A DNA stretch of 64,000 bases, from positions 124,001 through 188,000 of the forward strand of contig NZ_RQHW01000013.1 in NCBI RefSeq assembly GCF_004770995.1. The letters are read 5' to 3'. The notes beneath the pieces were generated by a model, which did no database searches, was not told the origin of the DNA, and saw only the letters and a program-made list of their open reading frames with translations. This document shows positions 27,116 to 35,505 of the stretch, piece after piece. This DNA is from Leptospira idonii (GTDB lineage Bacteria > Spirochaetota > Leptospiria > Leptospirales > Leptospiraceae). Position 1 is the stretch's first letter, and each line of letters opens with the position of its first letter. A program made the position numbers and the translations under genes.

Positions 27116-28429
27116 CATACTCATATCATCCAATTGTTTTCCGTTCAATTCGATTAGAATTTTTTCCCATACCTTATTCAAAAACAAATCGGATCTCAAA
27201 TTTGCGAGAGGACTTACGTATTGGATGAACGCTTTCTGTCCTAGAATGTTGCCGCTTCGATCCAGAATCTCAAATAGTCCGTCCGAAAAAAGAAACAAAC
27301 GATCCCCTTTTTCCAAAATAAATTCATAATCGAAAGTCTCCGGTTCTATGATGGAGAGAAGAGGATGACCTTTTCCTTCCAATTCGATGAATTGCCCGTT
27401 TCGTATCACATAACAAGAGTGATGTCCTGCGTAGGAATATTTCAGTCTTTTGTCGGATTTGGAAATGGAAAGATACACCGCGCTGAGAAGATGTGCATGA
27501 GTGATCGATTTTAAAATTTTATGCAATGACTGAAGACCTGCCGCGGGAGAAAGTTCTTCTCTAACAGTTGTTTGAAATGCTAGTGCTACCGCACAGGAAA
27601 TCATTCCGGAAGCGGTTCCGTGCCCTGTCACATCTCCGAAAATAAAATGATAAGAGTCTTTGTCTTTGGAGTAGGATCCTATGATGTCTCCGCTCACGCT
27701 CATGTATGGTTTGTAAAAAGACTCCACATGAACGAATTCTTTTTTCGGCAAAGGGGAAGACATGATGATCTTTTGTGTTTCTCTTGCGATTTCCAAATCT
27801 TCCGCAATCGTTTTGTAAGAATCTAAAAGTGCGATTTCCGCTTTCTTTCGATCCGTTATGTTTTTTAAGCTGAGAAAAATTTGGCCGTGGGAGCGGTGGA
27901 GATAAATTTCATAAAAGAAAACGACTCCTCCGTAATCGATTTGAGATTCCCATTTTATGATTTCTTCTTCCGCCAAACCTTCTTGTAACTTCTCTAAGAT
28001 GGACTCTGCCACTTCCGGATCCAATAAGGAAAGAATGGAACTTCCGGAAGACTTTAATCCTTTCATCCATTTTTTTGCTTGGTCGTTTTTCGCCAAAAGA
28101 CTGCCTTCTTCATTCAGCCAAAAGATAATGTCGAAAGTACCGTGAAGCAGGATGGAGTTGGTTTCTTCCTGCTTTTTACGGTCGTAGAAATAATGAGAAG
28201 AGTAGTAGGATAGATAAGAAAGAAAAAGAATCAAAGCGAAACTTAGAAATTGAAGATGAACTAGATTCTCTTCCTGTTTGAACTCGGAATTGAAAAATAT
28301 GGTAAGATGAAAGAAAAAGAAAACGAGCAGGATGATGACCGAAAAGATCAGAAGTCCCAAAAATGTTTGCGGGCGGATTGTTTCGAATCTCGATTTTTCC
28401 TTCTCTTCCGCTCTATTCACGAAAACCAT
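27092..28429 (-). CDS. Membrane-bound PP2C/SpoIIE-type phosphatase with PAS domain
   Basis: 445 residues. Two membrane helices (about 22-44 and 60-80), a PAS-like domain (about 95-200, ending SLKNITDRKKAE), a short coiled coil, then a PP2C-like SpoIIE domain. Metal-binding Asp residues are in VSGDIIG and FGDVTGHG, and in LFLFSDGLFE, with the terminal DDMSMLLL. Such enzymes dephosphorylate STAS anti-sigma antagonists. The ATG at 28427-28429 has GGGGA six bases upstream; another ATG four codons earlier (28441) lacks one. Candidate targets in the window are the STAS protein at 2610-3002 and, indirectly, the RsbW-like fusion next door. Confidence 0.87.
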   Translation of the reverse strand: MVFVNRAEEKEKSRFETIRPQTFLGLLIFSVIILLVFFFFHLTIFFNSEFKQEENLVHLQFLSFALILFLSYLSYYSSHYFYDRKKQEETNSILLHGTFDIIFWLNEEGSLLAKNDQAKKWMKGLKSSGSSILSLLDPEVAESILEKLQEGLAEEEIIKWESQIDYGGVVFFYEIYLHRSHGQIFLSLKNITDRKKAEIALLDSYKTIAEDLEIARETQKIIMSSPLPKKEFVHVESFYKPYMSVSGDIIGSYSKDKDSYHFIFGDVTGHGTASGMISCAVALAFQTTVREELSPAAGLQSLHKILKSITHAHLLSAVYLSISKSDKRLKYSYAGHHSCYVIRNGQFIELEGKGHPLLSIIEPETFDYEFILEKGDRLFLFSDGLFEILDRSGNILGQKAFIQYVSPLANLRSDLFLNKVWEKILIELNGKQLDDMSMLLLEISE

Positions 28430-28516
28430 AACGATCCCCATAATAATCTAACGATTGAAATGTTAGGCAATAAATTTTTGGTATCCAATAAACTTATCTA
28501 GGTTTTTATTCCCAAT

Positions 28517-29671
28517 ATGTTCAAACTGAACCCTAAGAAAGCTGCGCTTTATCTTTGCCTTGCTGTTTTTTATTTGGGAGCGGCGGAATTGGTTCTCCGT
28601 CTCTTCGATCCGGAAGTCGTTCTTGTCAAAACCTTCGATGATCATCTTCTTTTTTCTCTTTATCCCGAAAAGAAGGGAAACGTTGTTTCGGAAGAATACA
28701 AAGTTTCCGTGGAAACCAATGCGGAAGGCGGTCGGCAGACATTGGATCCCTCGAATGAGTATCCGATTTTGCTTTTAGGGGATTCGTTTACGGAAGGTTG
28801 GGGAGTGGATGAGAAAGAAGTTTTTTCCTCGATTGCAAATCTCTCTTTGCCTGCAAATCGCCGAATTAGAAATATGGGAGTGCACGGTTCCTGCCCAGCA
28901 CTCTTTCAAATTCATTTGAGGGAATTCGTTTCCAAATACAATCCGAAAGAAGTTTGGATTCAAATCTTCGATAACGATTTGGACGATAACGAAAAATTGG
29001 AAATGTTTATGACTTTCCAGGAAGGAGTTCCTTCTCCTTTGAAACCGACTCTTGCCAAATTTACTGGAACGACAATTTATAATTTTTTGAAAGAATCGTC
29101 TCTTTTTCGTTTGGCGAAGAGAGGATGGAAAACCTATCAAGGAATTCCCGAGCCCATCTTATATTACAAAGAAGGAAGAGAACCGAAAGTTACCGTTTTG
29201 AGTCATGCGCAGTCTTTGGAGAAGTACGGAAAGCTGGCACCTCTCGGTTCTGAAATCACTAAAAAATACAACGGACAGTTCGGCTTTTACGAAGATCCGA
29301 ATTCTTCCGTATGGGTTTCCCGTTTCCAAAAACAGAAAGACCACCTAACAAAGATCTATGAATTTTTGAATTCCAAAGGAATCGGCTTGAATTTGATTTA
29401 TGTTCCTGCGAAGGAATTTTTTGCGGAAGGAGGAATTCTAGGGAAACAGACTAAAAGAGATTTGAATCTTTATCAAGAGGCAAATCCTCATTACCAGTTG
29501 CTGAAGGAATTTTGCGATTCTCACAAACTTGGTTGTTTGTTTACTACGGAATTGTTTTGGAAAGAGAATCCGGAGAATTTATATTTTCCGTATGATGCGC
29601 ATTGGAATCGGGAAGGACATGCATTGTTCGGGAAGAAATTAGGAGAAATTCTCCAAAAATCTTCCCGATAA
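28517..29671 (+). CDS. SGNH/GDSL-type hydrolase with N-terminal membrane anchor (SxtL-like in context)
   Basis: 384 residues. An uncleaved-looking hydrophobic helix at 8-28, then an SGNH fold: block I PILLLGDSFTEGWG (Ser90), a Gly/Asn region around MGVHGSCPA, LIYVPAKEF, and block V DAHWNREGH with Asp360 and His362. Most of it would face the periplasm. Family members deacylate or acetylate glycans and other exported molecules. It converges on a minus-strand set of DUF5989, SxtJ and carbamoyltransferase genes with 11 bp between stops; these four families occur together in saxitoxin clusters as sxtL, K, J and I. Confidence 0.8.
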   Translation: MFKLNPKKAALYLCLAVFYLGAAELVLRLFDPEVVLVKTFDDHLLFSLYPEKKGNVVSEEYKVSVETNAEGGRQTLDPSNEYPILLLGDSFTEGWGVDEKEVFSSIANLSLPANRRIRNMGVHGSCPALFQIHLREFVSKYNPKEVWIQIFDNDLDDNEKLEMFMTFQEGVPSPLKPTLAKFTGTTIYNFLKESSLFRLAKRGWKTYQGIPEPILYYKEGREPKVTVLSHAQSLEKYGKLAPLGSEITKKYNGQFGFYEDPNSSVWVSRFQKQKDHLTKIYEFLNSKGIGLNLIYVPAKEFFAEGGILGKQTKRDLNLYQEANPHYQLLKEFCDSHKLGCLFTTELFWKENPENLYFPYDAHWNREGHALFGKKLGEILQKSSR

Positions 29672-29682
29672 TACATCGGTTT

Positions 29683-29835
29683 TTAGAACAAGGTGTAGAT
29701 GAACGGAGCGATCGCCGAACCTTGTGTCAAAACGAGAAGGGCACCTAATAAAAGTAAAATGATGATTATGGGTGCCAGCCAAAATTTCTTTCTTATCTTT
29801 AAAAAATCCCAGAGATCTTTCAATAATTCTAACAT
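29683..29835 (-). CDS. DUF5989-family small membrane protein (SxtK-like position)
   Basis: 50 residues from ATG 29833-29835, preceded by GGGGAA. It begins MLELLKDLWDFLKIRKKFWL, then a single long hydrophobic helix and a short tail ending QGSAIAPFIYTLF. That pattern is the DUF5989 family, which I know as a constant companion of carbamoyltransferases and SxtJ. It lies 9 bp after the sxtJ-like stop, in the same operon. Function is unknown; a membrane partner of the two neighbours is likely. Confidence 0.8.
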   Translation of the reverse strand: MLELLKDLWDFLKIRKKFWLAPIIIILLLLGALLVLTQGSAIAPFIYTLF

Positions 29836-29844
29836 TGTGTTCCC

Positions 29845-30252
29845 CTAAAAAGGTCTTTCCATATGGCTTGCTTCTCTTGTCGAACTTGGAATTCGATAGG
29901 AATCGGCCTCAGGCTCCAATTTTCTACGCATGGAATCGTTGCCAAATAATCTTTTTAGGAGCCCGATCGGGGTGAAGAGCACGAAAAAGATGACGGAAAG
30001 GATGATTCTGGTGTTGATCCATCCTAAAATCTCACCGATCCACATCCAAACCTTGTGAGGGTAGTAAAGAGATTTCGGAAAAACCGCTCCTAGAAAAACA
30101 ACGGCAGAGCCTCCGTAAACCAAATAAGGATTCCAAGATCCTCTGTTTAAGTAAGGAATGAGAGCGCCGAAAACAAGAGCTAAAACTCCTCCTACTATGA
30201 AAGCGAACTTGCGTAAGTCGGAAGGAGTAGGTTCTATTTTATCATGTGACAT
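29845..30252 (-). CDS. sxtJ: SxtJ-family membrane protein
   Basis: 135 residues with four hydrophobic segments and a conserved central stretch SLYYPHKVWMWIGEILGWIN followed by RIILSVIFFVLFTPIGLLKRL. This is the SxtJ family, found beside O-carbamoyltransferases in many bacteria; the biochemical role is not known. AGGA precedes the ATG. It sits 13 bp after the carbamoyltransferase stop and 9 bp before the DUF5989 gene. Confidence 0.85.
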   Translation of the reverse strand: MSHDKIEPTPSDLRKFAFIVGGVLALVFGALIPYLNRGSWNPYLVYGGSAVVFLGAVFPKSLYYPHKVWMWIGEILGWINTRIILSVIFFVLFTPIGLLKRLFGNDSMRRKLEPEADSYRIPSSTREASHMERPF

Positions 30253-30265
30253 TGTGAGTTTCCTA

Positions 30266-32107
30266 TCAATCTAATTCGAATTCTTGTTTCCAAGACTCGT
30301 CTTTTTCCACAACAGGTTGGTCTTTTTTATCCAGAACGTAGTTTTCTACGACCAGGAAGTCCATCTCCGTTCTCATAAAACAACGATAAGCATCTTCGGG
30401 AGTGGAAACGATAGGTTCTCCTCTCACGTTGAAGGAAGTATTTACTAACACAGGACAGTCGGTTAATTTATCGAATTCTTTGATCAAAGAATAGAACTTG
30501 GGATTTGTCTCCGAATGAACGGTTTGGATTCTTGCAGAATAATCGACGTGAGTGATGGAAGGAAGGGAAGATCTGGGAACATTCAATTTTTCGATTCCGA
30601 AAAGCTTCTGTTGTTCCGCACTCATTTGAATTCTATGTTTTTCTAAAACATCTGCAACGATCAGCATATAAGGACTTTTTGCTTTGATTTCGAAATAGTC
30701 GGATACTTTTTCCGCAAGCACCGCAGGTGCGAATGGACGGAAACTTTCCCTGTATTTGATCTTCAAGTTCATGACGGACTGCATCTTTTGATTTCTAGGA
30801 TCCCCTATGATGGAACGTCCTCCCAAAGCTCTCGGTCCGAATTCCATCCTGCCTTGGAAATAACCGATTACGTTTCCTTCGGAAAGAACTTGCGCTAGTT
30901 TTTCTTCCAGTTTGCCGTCAGGATAATACGAGTATTTGGCACCTAACTTATCTAAGCTTTCTTTCACGGAGTCGTTGGAGTATTTAGGGCCTAAGTAAGA
31001 ACCTTTCATGGAATCGAGAGGATTCACTTTTCTAGGATGATTTTTGTATTCGTAATGAGCGGAGAGAGCCGCACCTAAAGCACCACCTGCATCTCCTGCA
31101 GCAGGTTGGATGAAAATTTCATCGAAGATTCCCGCCTTCAAGATTTTACCGTTCGCAACGCAATTAAGCGCCACACCACCTGACAGACATAAGTTTTTGA
31201 TTCCAGTTTCTTTTCGAGCGGAACGAGCCAGCCTGAGCATCACTTCTTCTGTGACTTCTTGTACGGACCTTGCTAGATCCATTTCTTTTTGCGTAAGAGT
31301 GGATTCGCTTTTGCGAGGAGGGCCTCCGAACAATTTATGAAACTTATCGTTCGTCATCGTGAGTCCGGCGGCGTAATTGAAATAATCCATATTCAGACGG
31401 AAGGTTCCGTCTTCTTTCAGATCGATCAGATGTTTGTAGATGAGATCGGTGTATTTGGGTTCTCCGTAAGGAGCAAGTCCCATTACCTTGTATTCTCCTG
31501 AATTCACTTTAAAGCCTGTGTAATAAGTGAATGCGGAATAAAGAAGACCGATGGAATGAGGAAAGTCGATTTCCCAAAGAGGTTTGAGTTTGTTGCCTTC
31601 GCCTATCCAGGCTGAGGTGGTAGCCCATTCTCCTACTCCATCCAAACAAAGAACGATCGATTGTTCAAAAGGACTTACGAAAAAAGTGGAAGCGGCATGC
31701 GCTTGGTGGTGTTCCGTAAAGAGTAAAGCGGGGGAAGTTTTCGTAGGAGAAAGGGAAGAGAATTCTTTTTTCAAAGTGCTTTTGAGAAAGAGTTTTTCCT
31801 TCAACCAAACGGGCATAGCTGAGAAAAAGGAAATCAAACCTTTGGGAGCATAGGCAAGATATGTCTCTAAAAGTCTTTCGAATTTGACAAGAGGTTTATC
31901 GTAGAAAACCACATTGGCGATTTGATCTACTGTGATCTTTGCTTCCTCTAAACAGTATTGAATGGCATGGACGGGGAAGCGGGAATCGTGTTTTTTTCGA
32001 GTGAAACGTTCTTCTTGGGCGGCCGCTAGAATCTCTCCATTTTTAAGAAGACAGGCGGCACTGTCATGATAGTAGGCAGAGATTCCCAATATGTATTCGT
32101 CTGGCAT
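30266..32107 (-). CDS. O-carbamoyltransferase, NodU/TobZ family (SxtI-like)
   Basis: 613 residues. The N-terminal Kae1-like domain begins ILGISAYYHDSAACLL, with QEERFTRKKHDSRFP, metal-ligand His residues in FTEHHQAHAAST, and NLCLSGGVALNCVANGKI. The C-terminal domain starts near GYFQGRMEFGPRALGGRSI and ends with VNTSFNVRGEPIV. These enzymes make carbamoyl-AMP from carbamoyl phosphate and ATP and pass the carbamoyl group to a hydroxyl. In Leptospira a sugar in the O-antigen or another surface glycan is a more plausible acceptor than a toxin, but no glycan gene is adjacent. Confidence 0.9.
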   Translation of the reverse strand: MPDEYILGISAYYHDSAACLLKNGEILAAAQEERFTRKKHDSRFPVHAIQYCLEEAKITVDQIANVVFYDKPLVKFERLLETYLAYAPKGLISFFSAMPVWLKEKLFLKSTLKKEFSSLSPTKTSPALLFTEHHQAHAASTFFVSPFEQSIVLCLDGVGEWATTSAWIGEGNKLKPLWEIDFPHSIGLLYSAFTYYTGFKVNSGEYKVMGLAPYGEPKYTDLIYKHLIDLKEDGTFRLNMDYFNYAAGLTMTNDKFHKLFGGPPRKSESTLTQKEMDLARSVQEVTEEVMLRLARSARKETGIKNLCLSGGVALNCVANGKILKAGIFDEIFIQPAAGDAGGALGAALSAHYEYKNHPRKVNPLDSMKGSYLGPKYSNDSVKESLDKLGAKYSYYPDGKLEEKLAQVLSEGNVIGYFQGRMEFGPRALGGRSIIGDPRNQKMQSVMNLKIKYRESFRPFAPAVLAEKVSDYFEIKAKSPYMLIVADVLEKHRIQMSAEQQKLFGIEKLNVPRSSLPSITHVDYSARIQTVHSETNPKFYSLIKEFDKLTDCPVLVNTSFNVRGEPIVSTPEDAYRCFMRTEMDFLVVENYVLDKKDQPVVEKDESWKQEFELD

Positions 32108-32160
32108 GATTTTTGTAGCTTGAGAACTGAAAGACGGGTGTCAACCAATCTTCTGGATCA

Positions 32161-33864
32161 TCATTTCTCGATTACCCAACCCCTTTCATAAGGCTGGGAA
32201 GTTTTGATTTCTTGGAAACCTGTGTGTACTTTCAATTCTTCGAATTCATAATAAGTCGAAATTCCATCAGCAGTAACAACTGTGAAATGCAGATGCGGTT
32301 CGTAAGACATTCCCGAGTTTCCTACTTCAGCGATGGGATCGCCTCTTTTGATTTTTTGACCTTTGGTTACTTTGATGCTTCCGTGTTTCAGATGTACATA
32401 GAAGGAGAATAAACCGTTTTCATGTTTGATCTGGATGTCGTTGCCGTCACCGAAATGAATGTCTCCTAAACGAGTGTTGTCATTGGATTCGTCATGCAGA
32501 TCGAAAACGACTCCATCCTCTACCGCATAAACGGTTTGCCCGAAAGAATAATAATCGGAATTGTTTTTACCCAGAGTGCCCGGTTTGAGGCGGGAGCCGT
32601 ATCTGTCCACATGAACGAAATCGTAACTGTATTTTTCGAAACCGCTGTGAGTTCCTCCCGCATCGAAAGGAGAAGCCGTCGCGACGAAACCGTTTAACGG
32701 AAAATAAATACCTAAAAAAGAAGTTCGATTCGGATGGGAGTTTTCGAAACGTTTCATTCCGTCTCTGAGGAAAAAATTCGCTTCTTGCTGCATTTGTTCC
32801 GCAAGGACAGGATCGTTTCTTCTTTGCTTCATGCTGAGTTTATTCAGAACGGAACCGTAGAATACTTTTAGATCGATATCGTCCGGATATTTCTGAGACT
32901 TATCTTTTAAGAAGGAAATCAATTCGGAGAAACTTTCATCCAAGTTTGAAATTTGATTCCAAATGCTTAAAAAACCTATTCCCTGTTTGCCGGGAAGAGA
33001 GGAATATTTTTTGATATAAGGAAATGCTTCCGAGAGCTTTGTGAAATTTTTTTCCCGAATCCATCGGTTGACCAGCTGTGAATAGATATAAAGAAGATTT
33101 TGGCTGTAATTTTTCTGATCCGGTTCTTTTTCGTGTGCTTTCGTGAAATAGGGAAGAGCTTTTTCAGGATCGGTCTGAAGCCAACCAAGAGCGATGATTA
33201 GGTTCGCCTTTTCATTGTTAGGAAGATATCGGGAACTTTTTTCGGAAAGTAAAATCGCCTTTTGGAATTGGCTTTCATCCAAAGCGTCGGATGCTTGGTC
33301 CAGATAGATGTGACCGATTTGTTCTTGGAAATGTTTTTCATTCGGATATCGTTTGTATCCTTCCGAAAAAATCTGGATCGCTTCCTCATAACGTTTCTGT
33401 AGCCGCAAAGAAAGTCCGTATAAGTTTGTGCTCCATTCCGAATCTTTAAGTGAAAACGCTTCTTTGGCAATCGAGTGATTTTCTTTTGAAATCGAATCTC
33501 TGTCAAAATTTGTTTTTTTTAAGATCGAATGGAAAGAACTGCAGAGAGAATAAGAAAGTTCTTCTTTTAAAATGTTTTCTTCCGGCCATTTGGAAATGGC
33601 AGCCCTAGCTTTGCCGATACTTTCTTCTACGTTTCCTGAGTTTCTAAGAATTCCTATCTCAAGGCCTCGGAAGATTTTTTCTTCAGGGTATTCGGAAACT
33701 GCTTTTTCGATGAGAGGTTTGGCTGCTTCCCAATCCTGCGCATTGATTTTTTTTTCGATTTTTTCCCAATGATCTTGAATGGATTCGGCGGAAAATAAAG
33801 AGAAAGGAAGAAAGAATAAAACGAAAAATAAATAAGCAAAGTTAAATGAAATTTTTTGTTTCAT
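32161..33864 (-). CDS. TPR-repeat protein with C-terminal M23 (LytM) peptidase domain
   Basis: About 567 residues. A signal peptide (MKQKISFNFAYLFFVLFF then SLFSAES) is followed by roughly 330 residues of TPR-like helices, e.g. RYEEAIQIFSEGYKRYPNEK and LPYFTKAHEKEPDQK. The C-terminal 180 residues are an M23 domain: GGTHSGFEKYSYDFVHVD as the first metal region, VYAVEDGVV, FSFYVHLKHGSI, and EPHLHFTVV with the HxH motif. The first motif has its His and Asp further apart than the usual H-x3-D, so activity is uncertain. The ATG at 33862-33864 is chosen; a promoter sits right against it (see 33875-33903). Confidence 0.82.
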   Translation of the reverse strand: MKQKISFNFAYLFFVLFFLPFSLFSAESIQDHWEKIEKKINAQDWEAAKPLIEKAVSEYPEEKIFRGLEIGILRNSGNVEESIGKARAAISKWPEENILKEELSYSLCSSFHSILKKTNFDRDSISKENHSIAKEAFSLKDSEWSTNLYGLSLRLQKRYEEAIQIFSEGYKRYPNEKHFQEQIGHIYLDQASDALDESQFQKAILLSEKSSRYLPNNEKANLIIALGWLQTDPEKALPYFTKAHEKEPDQKNYSQNLLYIYSQLVNRWIREKNFTKLSEAFPYIKKYSSLPGKQGIGFLSIWNQISNLDESFSELISFLKDKSQKYPDDIDLKVFYGSVLNKLSMKQRRNDPVLAEQMQQEANFFLRDGMKRFENSHPNRTSFLGIYFPLNGFVATASPFDAGGTHSGFEKYSYDFVHVDRYGSRLKPGTLGKNNSDYYSFGQTVYAVEDGVVFDLHDESNDNTRLGDIHFGDGNDIQIKHENGLFSFYVHLKHGSIKVTKGQKIKRGDPIAEVGNSGMSYEPHLHFTVVTADGISTYYEFEELKVHTGFQEIKTSQPYERGWVIEK

Positions 33865-33874
33865 ACGGCAGTTA

Positions 33875-33903
33875 AGTATAGATAGGGTTTTGTTCTCTGT
33901 CAA
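33875..33903 (-). promoter_or_regulatory. Near-consensus sigma70 promoter with almost no leader
   Basis: On the minus strand TTGACA (33898-33903), a 17-bp spacer, then TATACT (33875-33880). Only 10 bases separate the -10 box from the ATG of the TPR-M23 gene, so transcription would begin about 3-4 bases before the start codon. No ribosome-binding site is visible. Confidence 0.75.
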
Positions 33904-33940
33904 TGTAAGTTTTAGAAGACTTGAGAATCAGAGACGGAAA

Positions 33941-34882
33941 TCAAAACCGGGCTTTGTGATGATTATCTTTAGGAAGGAGAATCGAAATTTTCGTTCCCGA
34001 TTGGGAAACGAAAGAGATTTGTCCTCGAATTTGTTGTGCTAAACTTTGTACCAAAACGATTCCGATTCCTTGTTCCGAATTCTCCAAAGAAGCGATCCCG
34101 ATCCCATCGTCCTTCACAACTAATTCGATAGAGTCCTCATGGACATGGAGATCGATTTGAATGGTTCCTCTTTTTTCTCCGATAAATGCATGTTTGATGG
34201 AATTCGTGACCAATTCATTCAGAATCAAACTCAAAGGCATAACGATATCCACATCCAGTTGTAAATTCGTATCTAAAGATTCTATGAAATCGATATTCCT
34301 AGTTTCTAAAGAGTAAGCATCTTTCAAGTGTCCCAGGATGGAAAGAAGAATGGAATGGGCATCCACCTCTATTAAATTAGGTGATACATAAATGGTTTTG
34401 TGTACCGAGGCGATGGCTTGGATTCTATTTTGAGCGATTTTGATGAATTCTGACAGATGAGGGTTCTTTTGTGATTCCGACTGCATGGACAATAATCCCG
34501 AAACGATTTGTAGATTATTGTTCACTCTGTGATGAATTTCCGTGAGTAGTTTAGATTTGAGAACTAGATCTTTCTGAATCTGCTTTTCCTGCAGCATTCT
34601 TTTTTCTTGAGACTTCTGCATCGAATCCACGTAAAGAAAAATTAACAAAAACAAGGCGAATAGATCTTTTGCGAAACCTTCGTATTCATCCAAATCGGAA
34701 CTGATTCCACTATGTTCCAAAATATTCGAGATGCACACGAAGAAAGGAATAAAAAGGAGAATCATTGCAAAAATCCCTGCACCTTTATGAATCCGATTTT
34801 GACGGATGCGAAACAAAGTCAGCACGGAGGATGCAACGTAAAATATAATCGCTATTAGGTTTAAAATAACTGTCGCATTCAT
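33941..34882 (-). CDS. Membrane sensor histidine kinase of the HisKA_2 type
   Basis: 313 residues. Three hydrophobic segments in the first 100 residues, then TEIHHRVNNNLQIVSGLL, the HisKA_2 phospho-acceptor motif, and an ATPase domain with ILNELVTNSIKHAF, VVKDDGIGI and GIGIVLVQSLA. No cytoplasmic PAS domain. Kinases of this class often act on single receiver proteins. It overlaps by 4 bp (ATGA) a small membrane protein upstream. Confidence 0.88.
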   Translation of the reverse strand: MNATVILNLIAIIFYVASSVLTLFRIRQNRIHKGAGIFAMILLFIPFFVCISNILEHSGISSDLDEYEGFAKDLFALFLLIFLYVDSMQKSQEKRMLQEKQIQKDLVLKSKLLTEIHHRVNNNLQIVSGLLSMQSESQKNPHLSEFIKIAQNRIQAIASVHKTIYVSPNLIEVDAHSILLSILGHLKDAYSLETRNIDFIESLDTNLQLDVDIVMPLSLILNELVTNSIKHAFIGEKRGTIQIDLHVHEDSIELVVKDDGIGIASLENSEQGIGIVLVQSLAQQIRGQISFVSQSGTKISILLPKDNHHKARF

Positions 34883-35151
34883 AGAGAATCCAACCTTTCT
34901 TCTTTAAAGTGTTTCCAAATCCCTAAAAGAAAAAACAAACCGGACAAAGAATAAAAAAAATGTTCCAGGAAATTGAAAGCGACGGGAAAATAAAAACCTT
35001 CAGCAACTGTAAAAACGTTACTCATCCAAATGGAAAAAAATCCTAAAAAGAAATATTGGTAACGAGGGATCAGTCCTTCCAAATAGAGGATGATGAAAAT
35101 AACTAAACCGATGCTGTCAAAGATAAGATTTAAAACTTCACTAGCTTCCAT
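34879..35151 (-). CDS. Small membrane protein, unknown
   Basis: 90 residues with about three hydrophobic helices and few loops, ending in basic KHFKEERLDSL. An AAGGA lies 14 bases before the ATG. The 4-bp overlap with the HisKA_2 kinase suggests it is a membrane partner or sensory extension of that kinase, whose own N-terminus has a similar helical layout. No family recognised. Confidence 0.6.
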   Translation of the reverse strand: MEASEVLNLIFDSIGLVIFIILYLEGLIPRYQYFFLGFFSIWMSNVFTVAEGFYFPVAFNFLEHFFYSLSGLFFLLGIWKHFKEERLDSL

Positions 35152-35293
35152 GTTATTCGGTGTTTTCCTTCGCAGAAGTTTATTCCTTCTCGAATCAAAT
35201 GGAAATCATAATTTTAGTTTTAAACCTCCGGGCGCCTCGAATTTAGTTTGAAAATTATCATTTTTTTTCAAAACCGACCGGGCTCTCCGCTCG

Positions 35294-35350
35294 AATGAAA
35301 CGAAACAGGAGGTTTCGCGACCGAGAGCGTGAAATCAGTTTCGTTTCATT
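35294..35350. repeat. 13-bp perfect inverted repeat
   Basis: AATGAAACGAAAC (35294-35306) and GTTTCGTTTCATT (35338-35350), separated by 31 bases that contain TCGCGA and further partial pairing. It would form a stable hairpin in DNA or RNA. Confidence 0.7.
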
Positions 35351-35470
35351 TCCGCTACGATCCCTGGCGCGGGAATGATTCGAATAGGCAAAAAGGTGAA
35401 AACATTTGAATAAAAAAATCGAAATTGAGGAATCTGATTCCCAAAGCGACTGATGCGTGATAGATGGACG

Positions 35471-35505
35471 TCAATGGGTGGCGGGTGGATAACCCCACCC
35501 ATTGA
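35471..35505. repeat. 11-bp perfect inverted repeat
   Basis: TCAATGGGTGG (35471-35481) and CCACCCATTGA (35495-35505), separated by 13 bases. No T run follows on either strand, so it is not a simple terminator. Confidence 0.7.

Noticed and set aside
28517..32107. Saxitoxin biosynthesis cluster
   Set aside because: Only the carbamoylation-associated genes are present; no polyketide synthase, amidinotransferase or other sxt core genes are in the window.
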